DNA of 28,883 bases from Alphaproteobacteria bacterium (GTDB lineage Bacteria > Pseudomonadota > Alphaproteobacteria > GCA-2731375). The DNA is taken from positions 1 to 28,883 of the forward strand of contig JANQKO010000104.1 of NCBI GenBank assembly GCA_028281075.1, given 5' to 3'. This document shows positions 14,161 to 22,133 of this stretch, in pieces. The translations under genes and the position numbers were made by a program. Below the pieces are notes generated by a model. That model ran no database searches and was not told the DNA's origin. It saw only the letters and a list, made by a program, of their open reading frames with translations. Each line of letters starts with the position of its first letter. Within the stretch, counting starts at the first letter, position 1.

Positions 14161-14236
14161 TTGTCATTGCCGGACTTGATCCGGCAATCCAGGCGGCGCC
14201 GGTCCTGGATCACCGGGTCACGCCCGGCGGCGACGA
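14161..14236. repeat. Palindromic intergenic repeat, family B copy 1
   Basis: The element starts TTGTCATTGCCGGACTTGAT and folds into two hairpins. The first has a 9-bp stem, ATTGCCGGA/TCCGGCAAT, around a 5-base loop; the second is built on CCGGG and CCCGG arms. A near-identical copy is at 28590-28664. This one sits in the 359-base gap (14103-14461) between Anbu and the transporter binding-protein gene. The rest of that gap shows only a weak candidate promoter (TTCAGG, 17 bases, TAAGAT at 14397-14402). Confidence 0.8.
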
Positions 14237-14461
14237 AAGGCGAACCGCGAACGCATTGACCACGAACGCGGCGTTTCGAACCGGATTCCCGCACAAGCCT
14301 TGACGCCTGCGCCTGCTGCCCTGGCGTCCTGGCGGCGAAGCCCGCCGCGATACGTGGGCCGCCAAACAATTGCTTCAGGGCCGGCCCCGGTTTCGCTAAG
14401 ATCGCGCGCAGCTTCGGCCCGCCGGGGAGGCGGCCGACCATCCGTCTGGGAGGAGGATTTC

Positions 14462-15628
14462 ATGAAGAAGAAACTCGTCGGACTGGTGTCCGCGCTGGCG
14501 CTGCTGGCGACGCCGTCGCTGGCCGCCGACAAGGTCAAGGTCGGCTTCATCGTCACCCTGTCGGGACCGGCCGGCATCATCGGCAAGCACATGAAGGACG
14601 GCTTCGAGCTCGGCCTCGAGCATGTCGGCGGCAAGATCGGCGGTCTGGAAACCGAGGTCATCTTCGGCGACGACCAGCGCAAGCCCGACGTCGCCAAGCA
14701 GCTCGTCGACAAGATGATCAAGCGCGACCGGGTGCAGTTCGTCACCGGCGTCATCTGGTCGAACCTGATGATGGCCATCCACGGCCCGGTGACCCGGTCC
14801 GACACCTTCCTGATCAGCTCCAACGCCGGCCCCTCGCCGATCGCCGGCAAGCGCTGCTCGGAGAACTTCTTCTCGGTCTCCTGGCAGAACGACCAGACGC
14901 CGGAAGCCATGGGCAAGTACCTGCAGGACAAGGGCATCGACAACGTCTACCTGATGGCGCCGAACTACCAGGCCGGCAAGGACATGCTCGCCGGCGTGCG
15001 GCGCTACTACAAGGGCAAGGTCGCCGGCCAGGTCTTCACCAAGCTGGGCCAGCAGGACTATTCGGCCGAGCTGTCGACACTGCGGGCGGCCGGACCGGAC
15101 GCCGTCTTCGTGTTCCTGCCCGGCGGCATGGGCATCAACTTCGTCAAGCAGTACGCGCAGGCCGGCCTGAAGGACTCGATCCCGCTCTACACCGCCTTCA
15201 CCGCCGACGCCGTGACCCTGCCGGCGCAGAAGGACGCGGCCTTGGGCGTGCTCGGCACCCAGACCTGGAGCCCCGACCTCGCCAACCCGGTGAACAAGCG
15301 CTTCGTCGCCGACTTCCGGGCGAAACACGGCTACATCCCGTCGTTCTACGCCGCCCAGGCCTATGACACGGTGCGCTTCCTCGACGCCGCCGTCGCCAAG
15401 GTCGGCAACGTCAGCGACCGCGACGCGCTGCGCGCGGCCATGCGCGCGGGCGACTTCCCCAACACGCGGGGCTCGATCAAGTTCAACAACAACCACTTCC
15501 CGATCCAGAACTTCTACATGCGCGAGGTGGTCAAGCAGGACGACGGCAGCTTCACCACCAAGATCCGGGGCATCGTGTTCCCGGCCTATGGCGACAGCTA
15601 CGCCAAGGACTGCAAGATGAGCTGGTAG
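14462..15628 (+). CDS. Branched-chain amino acid-type ABC transporter substrate-binding protein
   Basis: This 388-residue periplasmic protein has a Sec signal peptide (MKKKLVGL, cleaved after LAA at about residue 22). It is a type I periplasmic binding fold of the Peripla_BP_6/LivJ group, as shown by VKVGFIVTLSGPAGIIGKH at the first strand, DDQRKPDVAKQLVDKMI, and the hinge-region FYAAQAYDTVRFL. Members bind leucine, urea, amides or aromatic acids. The ligand here cannot be read, but the paa-type genes downstream make an aromatic acid possible. The open frame extends upstream, but GGGAGGAGG directly before the ATG at 14462 and the signal peptide fix the start. A strong hairpin follows the stop, as is usual for binding proteins made in excess over the membrane parts. 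Confidence 0.94.
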   Translation: MKKKLVGLVSALALLATPSLAADKVKVGFIVTLSGPAGIIGKHMKDGFELGLEHVGGKIGGLETEVIFGDDQRKPDVAKQLVDKMIKRDRVQFVTGVIWSNLMMAIHGPVTRSDTFLISSNAGPSPIAGKRCSENFFSVSWQNDQTPEAMGKYLQDKGIDNVYLMAPNYQAGKDMLAGVRRYYKGKVAGQVFTKLGQQDYSAELSTLRAAGPDAVFVFLPGGMGINFVKQYAQAGLKDSIPLYTAFTADAVTLPAQKDAALGVLGTQTWSPDLANPVNKRFVADFRAKHGYIPSFYAAQAYDTVRFLDAAVAKVGNVSDRDALRAAMRAGDFPNTRGSIKFNNNHFPIQNFYMREVVKQDDGSFTTKIRGIVFPAYGDSYAKDCKMSW

Positions 15629-15647
15629 CCCCCACGGTCCGACGCGG

Positions 15648-15674
15648 ACGGGGACGCCGCCGAGGCGTCCCCGT
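15648..15674 (+). terminator. Hairpin after the binding-protein gene (partial terminator)
   Basis: A perfect 11-bp stem (15648-15658 with 15664-15674, loop GCCGA) ends in GTTT and lies between the binding-protein stop and the first permease start. With only a short T run, it probably attenuates transcription or protects the upstream mRNA rather than ending the operon. Confidence 0.6.
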
Positions 15675-15725
15675 TTCCGTTGGCGGCCCGGCGCCGCGCG
15701 GCTAACGACGAGGAAACATTCCGAC

Positions 15726-16649
15726 ATGGACGGCTTGCTGCTCCTGGAGCAGACGTTCAACGGCCTGCAGTTCGGCGTCATGCTGTTCCTGATGGCGGCC
15801 GGGCTGACGCTCGTGTTCGGCATCATGGACATGGTCAACCTGGCGCATGGCTCGCTCTACATGGTCGGCGCCTATATCGCCACCACCTTCACCCAGTGGA
15901 CCGGCTCCTTCGTGCTCGGCATCCTGCTGGCCGTGCCGGCGACGGCGCTGGTCGGCATCGCCGTCGAGGTCGTCGTGCTGCGGACGCTCTACGACCGCGA
16001 CCACCTGGACCAGGTGCTGGCGACCTTCGGCCTGATCCTGTTCTTCAACGAGCTGGTGCGCACCGTCTGGGGCCCGGCGGCGCTGTTCTCGGACATCCCG
16101 GCCTTCCTGCAGGGCCAGGTCGAGATCATTCCCGGCGTCCCCTACCCGGCCTACCGCCTGGCCATCATCGGCGTCGGCCTGGCCGTGGCGCTGGCGCTCT
16201 ATCTGATCGTCAGCCGCACCCGCATGGGCATGCTGATCCGCGCCGGCGCCAGCAACCGCGAGATGGCCGGCGCGCTGGGCGTCAACATCAAGCTGCTGTT
16301 CACGCTCGTCTTCGGCCTCGGCGCCGCCTTCGCCGGCCTCGCCGGCATGATGACCGGGCCGATCACCACGGTCGAGCCGGGCATGGGCGACCCGATCCTG
16401 ATCCTGGCCTTCGTCGTCATCATCATCGGCGGCATCGGCTCGGTGCGCGGCGCCTTCGTGGCGGCGATCCTGGTCGGCCTGGTCGACACCATCGGCCGCG
16501 CCTTCCTGCCGCAGTTCTTCCGGCTGTTCGTCGCCGATTCGACGGCCGACGCGGTCGGCCCGGCCGTGGCCTCGATGCTGATCTATATTTTGATGGCGGC
16601 CGTCCTGTTCTTCCGGCCGCAGGGCCTGTTCCCGGCCCGGACCGGCTGA
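15726..16649 (+). CDS. livH: ABC transporter permease, LivH type
   Basis: This 307-residue inner-membrane protein has about eight hydrophobic segments and the LivH signature: GLQFGVMLFLMAAGLTLVFGIMDMVNLAHGS near the N-terminus, the EAA-like coupling loop around RAGASNREMAGALGVN, and GGIGSVRGAFVAAILVG. It forms half of the membrane channel with the LivM-like protein encoded eight bases downstream. A GAGGAAA stretch precedes the ATG. It is second in the transporter gene cluster. Confidence 0.95.
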   Translation: MDGLLLLEQTFNGLQFGVMLFLMAAGLTLVFGIMDMVNLAHGSLYMVGAYIATTFTQWTGSFVLGILLAVPATALVGIAVEVVVLRTLYDRDHLDQVLATFGLILFFNELVRTVWGPAALFSDIPAFLQGQVEIIPGVPYPAYRLAIIGVGLAVALALYLIVSRTRMGMLIRAGASNREMAGALGVNIKLLFTLVFGLGAAFAGLAGMMTGPITTVEPGMGDPILILAFVVIIIGGIGSVRGAFVAAILVGLVDTIGRAFLPQFFRLFVADSTADAVGPAVASMLIYILMAAVLFFRPQGLFPARTG

Positions 16650-16657
16650 GCCCGGCC

Positions 16658-17632
16658 ATGCAAGCCCTGCGACAGCCCCGCCTCCTGGCGCAACTGATCC
16701 TGCTGCTGCTGCTGGCCGCGGTGCCGCCGGTGATGACCGCGATCGACGAGCCGTTCTACACTAGCCTGTTCACCCGGATCATGATCTTCGCCATCGCCGC
16801 GGCCAGCCTGGACCTGATCCTGGGCTATGGCGGCATGGTCAGCTTCGGGCACGCGGCCTATATCGGCGTCGGCGCCTATACCGTCGGCATCCTCAGCTTC
16901 TACGGCGTCGACAACGGCTTCATCCAGTTTCCGCTGGCCGTGCTGCTGTCGGCCGTCTTCGCGGCTGTCATCGGCGCCATCTGCATCCGCACCTCGGGCG
17001 TCTATTTCATCATGATCACGCTCGCCTTCGCGCAGATGCTGTACTTCCTGGGCATCAGCCTGGAGGAGTATGGCGGCGACGACGGCATGCCGGTCTACCG
17101 CAGCGAGTTCGGCGGCCTGCTGGACCTCTACGACGCCAACCATCTCTATTACCTCGTCTTCGCGGTGCTGGCGGCGACGCTCTATTTCGGCCACCGCCTG
17201 GTGAACTCGCGCTTCGGCATGGTCGTGCGCGGCATGAAGTCGAACAGCCTGCGCATGCGCGCGGTCGGCTATCCGGTCTACTGGTACCGCCTGACCGCCT
17301 ACGTGATCTCGGGCACCATGTGCGGCGTCGCCGGCGCGCTGTTCGCCAACTGGTCCGAGTTCGTCAGCCCCGACATCATGCACTGGGTGCGATCGGGCGA
17401 CCTGATCATCATGGTCATCGTCGGCGGCATGGGCACGCTGTTCGGGCCCGTGCTGGGCGCCACCGCCTTCCTGCTGATGGAGGAGTATCTGCCCGAGATC
17501 CTCGAGGGCACGGCGCCCGGCGCCGGCGAGCACTGGCATTTCGTCTTCGGGCCGATCCTGATCCTGATCGTGCTGTTCGCCAAGGGCGGCATCTTCGGCC
17601 TGTTCGGCGGCCGGGAGCGCGGCGATGACTGA
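16658..17632 (+). CDS. livM: ABC transporter permease, LivM type
   Basis: This 324-residue membrane protein has the LivM marks GYGGMVSFGHAAYIGVGAY, RTSGVYFIMITLAFAQML, the coupling loop VRGMKSNSLRMRAVGYPV, and GGMGTLFGPVLGATAF. The frame is open upstream through livH in another phase. I chose the ATG at 16658, eight bases after the livH stop, because it leads straight into the first hydrophobic segment (LLAQLILLLLLAAVPP). It overlaps livG by eight bases, so translation is probably coupled. Confidence 0.94.
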   Translation: MQALRQPRLLAQLILLLLLAAVPPVMTAIDEPFYTSLFTRIMIFAIAAASLDLILGYGGMVSFGHAAYIGVGAYTVGILSFYGVDNGFIQFPLAVLLSAVFAAVIGAICIRTSGVYFIMITLAFAQMLYFLGISLEEYGGDDGMPVYRSEFGGLLDLYDANHLYYLVFAVLAATLYFGHRLVNSRFGMVVRGMKSNSLRMRAVGYPVYWYRLTAYVISGTMCGVAGALFANWSEFVSPDIMHWVRSGDLIIMVIVGGMGTLFGPVLGATAFLLMEEYLPEILEGTAPGAGEHWHFVFGPILILIVLFAKGGIFGLFGGRERGDD

Positions 17633-18380
17633 GCCGGTGCTGGCGGTCGAGGGCCTGGTCAAGCGCTTCGGCGGCCTGACCGCGACGGACGACCTCAGCC
17701 TGAGCGTCACGGCGGGCGAGATCCATGCCGTCATCGGCCCGAACGGCGCCGGCAAGACGACGCTGATCGCGCAGCTCTCCGGCGACCTGGCGCCCGACGA
17801 CGGCCGCATCCGCTTCGCCGGCCGGGACATCACCGGCCTGCGCGCGGACGAACGCTCGCATCTGGGCCTGGCGCGGTCGTTCCAGATTACCAGCATCTTT
17901 CCCGGCTTTCCGGCGCTCGACAACGTGGCGCTGGCCGTGCAGGCCCATGCCGGCCATTCCTTCCGCTTCTGGTCGCCGGCCCGCCGCGACGCCGGCCTGC
18001 GCGAGCCGGCCATGGCGGCGCTCGACGAGGTCGGGCTGGCGGCGCGCGCCGGGATCGTCGCCGCCAACCTGAGCCACGGCGAGCAGCGCCAGCTCGAAAT
18101 CGCCATGGCGCTGGCGACGAAACCCTCGCTGCTGCTGCTGGACGAGCCGATGGCCGGCATGGGCATCGACGAGTCGGCGCGGATGATCGACCTGCTGCGC
18201 GGCCTGAAGGGCCGCCACACCATCGTCCTGATCGAGCACGACATGGACGCGGTGTTCGCGCTGGCCGACCGGATCACCGTGCTGGTCTACGGCCGCGCCA
18301 TCGCCACCGGCACGCCGGCCGAGATCCGCGCCAATGCCGAGGTCCGGCAGGCCTATCTGGGTGACGCGCATGTCGGCTGA
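17625..18380 (+). CDS. livG: ABC transporter ATP-binding protein, LivG type
   Basis: This 251-residue cytoplasmic ATPase has Walker A GPNGAGKTT (38-46), the Q-loop region ARSFQIT, the ABC signature LSHGEQ (149-154), Walker B LLLLDEP (169-175) and the switch His in LIEHDMD. The C-terminal IRANAEVRQAYLGD is typical of LivG. It pairs with the LivF-like subunit to power transport. GGGAG lies upstream of its ATG inside the end of livM. A 159-base gap with a large hairpin separates it from livF, unlike the tight spacing earlier in the cluster. Confidence 0.96.
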   Translation: MTEPVLAVEGLVKRFGGLTATDDLSLSVTAGEIHAVIGPNGAGKTTLIAQLSGDLAPDDGRIRFAGRDITGLRADERSHLGLARSFQITSIFPGFPALDNVALAVQAHAGHSFRFWSPARRDAGLREPAMAALDEVGLAARAGIVAANLSHGEQRQLEIAMALATKPSLLLLDEPMAGMGIDESARMIDLLRGLKGRHTIVLIEHDMDAVFALADRITVLVYGRAIATGTPAEIRANAEVRQAYLGDAHVG

Positions 18381-18398
18381 GAGCGTGTTTGAGATTGG

Positions 18399-18478
18399 CC
18401 TTGCCGGCCCGCGCCCCCACCCGGCCACCCAACGCCAGTATCCTATGGGTGGTCGGGCGGGGACGCGGGCCGGCAAGG
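18399..18478. repeat. Large hairpin element between livG and livF
   Basis: Two 33-base arms (18399-18431 and 18446-18478) are inverted copies with three mismatches, all transitions, around a 14-base loop. It would form a very stable RNA hairpin. The surrounding sequence (18381-18539) encodes nothing recognisable. It looks like an inserted intergenic palindromic repeat. Its position could change the ratio of the two ATPases by slowing polymerase or protecting the upstream mRNA. Confidence 0.75.
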
Positions 18479-18539
18479 CTCCGAAAATGGGCCGACAGGC
18501 CTGTTTTCAAACGGTCTCTGAACGGACGCAGGGCTGACG

Positions 18540-19241
18540 ATGCTCGAGGTCAGCGGCATCGATACCCATTACGGCCGCAGCCAGGCCCTGTTCGGCATGA
18601 GCCTGGACGTCGCCGGCGGCGAGGTCGTCAGCCTGATGGGCCGCAACGGCATGGGCAAGACCACCACCGTGCGGTCGATCATGGGAATCCTGCCGGTCGC
18701 CGCCGGCGGGATCCGCTTCGCCGGCAGGTCCATCGCCGGGCTGCCCTCCTATCGTATCGCCAAGCTGGGCATCGGCCTGGTGCCCGAGGGACGGCAGATC
18801 TTCCCGAATCTCACCGTCCGGGAAAACCTCGTGGCGACGGCCGGCCAGCGCGCCGGCGGCGCCGACGGCTGGACCCTGTCGCGGATCTACGACCTGTTCC
18901 CGCGCCTGTCGGAACGGCAGGGCAGCATGGGCAACCAGCTTTCCGGCGGCGAGCAGCAGATGCTGGCGATCGGCCGGGCGCTGATGACCAATCCCCAACT
19001 CCTGATCCTCGACGAGGCGACCGAGGGCCTGGCGCCGCTGATCCGCGCCGAAATCTGGACCTGCCTGGAGAACCTCAAGGCCGACGGCCAGTCGATCCTG
19101 GTGATCGACAAGAATGTCGACGCCCTGACCCGGATCTGCGACCGCCACGTCATCATGGCCAAGGGCCGGGTTGCCTGGACCGGCAATTCCGACGACCTGC
19201 GCGCGAACGAGGATATCCAACACCAATATCTAGGTGTCTAG
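18540..19241 (+). CDS. livF: ABC transporter ATP-binding protein, LivF type
   Basis: This 233-residue ATPase has Walker A GRNGMGKTT (34-42), the LivF-type VPEGRQIFPNLTVREN, signature LSGGEQ (134-139) and Walker B LLILDEA (154-160), where most relatives have DEP. The segment after Walker B (TEGLAPLIRAEIW) and LVIDKNVDALTRICDRH are those of a LivF subgroup. The ATG is preceded by a weak GCAGGG. It closes the five-gene transporter set. The 191 bases after it (19242-19432) are strikingly AT-rich for this window and probably hold the promoter of the next gene; a small imperfect inverted repeat lies at 19282-19303. Confidence 0.95.
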   Translation: MLEVSGIDTHYGRSQALFGMSLDVAGGEVVSLMGRNGMGKTTTVRSIMGILPVAAGGIRFAGRSIAGLPSYRIAKLGIGLVPEGRQIFPNLTVRENLVATAGQRAGGADGWTLSRIYDLFPRLSERQGSMGNQLSGGEQQMLAIGRALMTNPQLLILDEATEGLAPLIRAEIWTCLENLKADGQSILVIDKNVDALTRICDRHVIMAKGRVAWTGNSDDLRANEDIQHQYLGV

Positions 19242-19432
19242 GAAAATCTCATATTGTGGGAAATACGCGCGAAGCGGGCGTGTCGATTCGCGAGAATCGC
19301 GACTTTAATCTCAGTATTTGGCCTAGTTTAACATCATTTTTACAGCGCGAATTCTAGTCTGGGCGGCAGAAAACGGCCACTGTCGCGAACAGTGCCGGCA
19401 ACCCCGATACAATCGGAACATGGGATTCCAAC

Positions 19433-20485
19433 GTGGAACAACAGGTCAGCGTCGAACAAGCCACCCAATTCGCCGAAAGAGCGCATGCGGCCATGCAGCA
19501 GCATGACGTGCCGCCGACACCGTCAAATTTCGCCGTCTGGTACCACTACTATTCCGGCCGGTTCCCGGACCTCACCCGCGCCATCGAGATCCACATCGCC
19601 AACAAACGGACGTTCGACGCCGCGTTGAACCGGGAGTTGCACGACCGGTTCTTCGGCTCCGAGAACGAGGCGAACAACATCCGCCAGATCAGCTCGCAGA
19701 TTGAAAGCACGCTGGGCGACGTCCTGCATCGCATGGGCGAGGTCGGCGCCAGCGCCGACCGCTACGGCGACGTGCTGGCCGCGGTCAGCAGCGAGATCGC
19801 CGGCGCCGACAGCAGCGGCGTCCAGGAGATCGTCGCCAAGCTGGTCTCCGAGACCCGGCGCATGGCCGATCAGAACGACTCGCTGCAGGCGGAGCTGGAG
19901 ACCTCCTCGCTGGAGATCAACCAGTTGCGCGAGGATCTGGCGAATGTCCGCCAGGAATCGCTGACCGACGCGCTGACCGGCATCGCCAACCGCAAGATGT
20001 TCGACACCACGCTGCGGGAATGCGCCGACGCCGCCCTGCGGAACGCCGAGCCGATGTCGCTCATGCTGCTGGACATCGACCATTTCAAGAAGTTCAACGA
20101 CACCTTCGGCCACCAGCTCGGCGACAAGGTGCTGCAGCTCGTCGCCCATACGCTGACCCAGTGCGTGAAGGGCCGGGACCTGCCGGCGCGCTATGGCGGC
20201 GAGGAATTCGGCATCATCCTGCCGCAGACCAACTTGGAGGCCGCGACCACGCTGGCCGACCAGGTCCGGCTGTCGGTCGCGCAGCGCAAGATCGTGCGCA
20301 AGAGCACCGGCCAGGACCTCGGCACCATCACCATGTCGATCGGCGTCTCGGCCTATGTCCCGGGCGAGGACCTGGCCGGCCTGATCGAGCGGGCCGACGG
20401 CGCGCTCTATGCCGCCAAGGATGCCGGCCGCAACCGGGTAATGGCGCGGGCCGCCGACACCAACGTCGCCGCCATCGCCGGCTGA
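19433..20485 (+). CDS. GGDEF-domain protein (probable diguanylate cyclase)
   Basis: This 350-residue cytoplasmic protein starts at GTG (19433-19435); the ATG at 19420 is out of frame. The first 130 residues are helical, with FAVWYHYYSGRFPDLTRAI and LHDRFF, an N-terminal region seen in other GGDEF proteins but without a name I can assign. A coiled coil at about 135-175 leads into a GGDEF domain with LTDALTGIANRKMFD and the active-site GGEEF (255-259). The metal-binding DIDHFKKFND is intact, so it should make c-di-GMP from GTP. The product-inhibition site, normally RxxD five residues before GGEEF, is KGRD (246-249), so feedback inhibition may be weak. There are no membrane segments. The gene lies between the transporter and paa-type genes. 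Confidence 0.93.
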   Translation: MEQQVSVEQATQFAERAHAAMQQHDVPPTPSNFAVWYHYYSGRFPDLTRAIEIHIANKRTFDAALNRELHDRFFGSENEANNIRQISSQIESTLGDVLHRMGEVGASADRYGDVLAAVSSEIAGADSSGVQEIVAKLVSETRRMADQNDSLQAELETSSLEINQLREDLANVRQESLTDALTGIANRKMFDTTLRECADAALRNAEPMSLMLLDIDHFKKFNDTFGHQLGDKVLQLVAHTLTQCVKGRDLPARYGGEEFGIILPQTNLEAATTLADQVRLSVAQRKIVRKSTGQDLGTITMSIGVSAYVPGEDLAGLIERADGALYAAKDAGRNRVMARAADTNVAAIAG

Positions 20486-20524
20486 CCACGGGCGGCGTCC
20501 GCCGGCGCCCATCCCGTTTCCGGC

Positions 20525-20569
20525 GCTTCGGGCTTGCCCCGAAGCCGGCCTCTGCCGCATGCTTGCGGC
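20525..20569 (+). terminator. Two tandem hairpins after the GGDEF gene
   Basis: The first has arms GCTTCGGG (20525-20532) and CCCGAAGC (20538-20545); the second has GCCGCA (20554-20559) and TGCGGC (20564-20569). Neither is followed by a T run, so termination is uncertain. They lie in the 113-base gap before the RraA-like gene. Confidence 0.35.
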
Positions 20570-20598
20570 CACGCCATCAACAACCGGAAACAAAGAGA

Positions 20599-21309
20599 AT
20601 GACCGAGGGACCTATCGGCGCCGCCGTTCTGGCGGCGCTGCGCGAACTGGATACGCCTACCGTCTGCAACGCGCTCGAGATCGCCGCGCCCGAACGCCGA
20701 GGCCACGGCTACACGGTCGAGCCGCTGGTCTGCGCTCGGACCGACCTGCCGCCGATCGTCGGCTATGCCCGCACGGCGACGATCCGCGCCATGCAGCCGA
20801 GCCAGGACGACCCCGAGACCGCCAAGGCCAAGCGCCTGGCCTACTACACGCACGTCGCCGAGGGCCCCGGCCCGACCGTCACCGTGATCCAGGACCTGGA
20901 CGGCGGCCGGATCGGCTACGGCGCCTTCTGGGGCGAGGTCAACAGCAACATCCACAAGGGCCTGGGCTGCCTCGGCGTGGTCACCGACGGCAGCATCCGC
21001 GACCTGGAAGACATCGCCGACGGCTTCCAGCTCCTGGCCGGCCGGGTCGGCCCGTCGCACGCGCATGTCCATCTGGTGGATGTCGGCGGCACGGTGAACG
21101 TCGCCGGCATGCTGGTCAGCCCCGGCGACCTGATCCACGCCGACCGGCACGGCGCCGTGGTCATTCCGGCCAACGTCGCCGCCGAGGTGCCGGCGGCGGC
21201 CGAGCTGATCGCCCGACGCGAGGCGGTGATCCTGAAGGCCGCCAGGAGCCCCGACTTCGACATCGACAAGCTGAAGCGGGCGATGGCCGATCAGGCCGAG
21301 ATCCACTGA
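20599..21309 (+). CDS. RraA-family protein (aldolase/decarboxylase-like)
   Basis: This 236-residue protein begins at ATG 20599 with AAAGAG upstream; the frame is open further but inside the GGDEF gene. It has the RraA fold marks: LDTPTVCNAL near the N-terminus, FWGEVNSNIHKGLGCLGVVTDGSIRDLEDI with the Asp and Arg-Asp that hold metal and substrate in HMG/CHA aldolases, and PGDLIHADRHGAVVIP. Members cleave 4-hydroxy-4-methyl-2-oxoglutarate or oxaloacetate, or regulate RNase E; most are uncharacterised. Fifteen bases separate it from the paaF-like gene, so it probably belongs to the same transcript. A role in aromatic catabolism is inference. Confidence 0.88.
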   Translation: MTEGPIGAAVLAALRELDTPTVCNALEIAAPERRGHGYTVEPLVCARTDLPPIVGYARTATIRAMQPSQDDPETAKAKRLAYYTHVAEGPGPTVTVIQDLDGGRIGYGAFWGEVNSNIHKGLGCLGVVTDGSIRDLEDIADGFQLLAGRVGPSHAHVHLVDVGGTVNVAGMLVSPGDLIHADRHGAVVIPANVAAEVPAAAELIARREAVILKAARSPDFDIDKLKRAMADQAEIH

Positions 21310-21324
21310 CGGGAACGCGCTGAC

Positions 21325-22110
21325 ATGACGGAACAATCGGAAACGGCGGTCCTGGTCAGCCGGCCCGCGGACTTCGTGCTGCAGGTGCGGATCAACCGGC
21401 CGAAAGCCATGAACGCACTGAACGGCGCCGTGCTGGGCGGCATCGCCGCGGCGCTGGGCGACGCCGTCGATGACGATTCGGTGCGCTGCGTCGTGCTGAC
21501 CGGCGACGAACGGGCCTTCGCCGCCGGCGCCGACATCAAGGAGATGCCGACCCGCACGCCGGCGACCGTGCTGACCGACCGGCGCGGCGCCGACTGGCAC
21601 GCCGTCGCCGGCTTCCCGAAGCCGATCGTCGCCGCCGTCAACGGCTACGCGCTCGGCGGCGGCTGCGAGCTCGCCATGTCCTGCGACATCGTCGTCGCCG
21701 GCGAGAACGCCATGTTCGGCCAGCCGGAAGTCAATCTCGGCATCATCGCCGGCGCCGGCGGCACCCAGCGGCTGGTCAAGGCGGTCGGCAAGTCGCTGGC
21801 CATGAAGATGCTGCTGGCCTCGGAATTCATCGATGCGCGGACGGCGCTGGCCGCCGGCCTCGTCTCCGACGTGGTGGCGCCGGAACTGACCCTGGAACGC
21901 GCCGTGGCGCTGGCCGGGACCATCGCCTCGAAGGCGCCACTCGCCGTGCGGCTGACCAAGCAGGCGGTGCTGCGCTCGTTCGACGTCAGCATGGCGGCCG
22001 GCCTCGACTACGAGCGCAACTGCTCGGCCGCCCTGTTCGGCACCGAGGACCGCCTGGAAGGCGTCACCGCCTTCATCGAGAAACGCCAGGCCGATTTCAA
22101 GAACCGCTGA
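21325..22110 (+). CDS. paaF: Enoyl-CoA hydratase, PaaF-like
   Basis: This 261-residue crotonase-fold enzyme has both catalytic glutamates of a true hydratase: Glu115 in GGGCELAMSCDI and Glu135 in FGQPEVNLGIIAGAGGTQRL. The oxyanion-hole segment is FAAGADIKEM. Together with the following paaG-, paaI- and paaK-like genes it fits PaaF, which hydrates 2,3-dehydroadipyl-CoA late in phenylacetate breakdown. By sequence alone it could equally be a general short-chain hydratase. The upstream ribosome site is weak. The next gene begins 23 bases after the stop. Confidence 0.85.
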   Translation: MTEQSETAVLVSRPADFVLQVRINRPKAMNALNGAVLGGIAAALGDAVDDDSVRCVVLTGDERAFAAGADIKEMPTRTPATVLTDRRGADWHAVAGFPKPIVAAVNGYALGGGCELAMSCDIVVAGENAMFGQPEVNLGIIAGAGGTQRLVKAVGKSLAMKMLLASEFIDARTALAAGLVSDVVAPELTLERAVALAGTIASKAPLAVRLTKQAVLRSFDVSMAAGLDYERNCSAALFGTEDRLEGVTAFIEKRQADFKNR

Positions 22111-22133
22111 GCCGGCGCCGGAGGAGAAGACCG

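Noticed and set aside
16583..18277. Long minus-strand open frames across the liv permease and ATPase genes
   Set aside because: Low stop-codon frequency in high-GC DNA explains them. The plus-strand frames contain intact Walker motifs and membrane segments.
19305..19332. Possible CtrA site in the AT-rich leader before the GGDEF gene
   Set aside because: The TTAA and TTAAC halves are 19 bases apart, not the seven required by the CtrA consensus.
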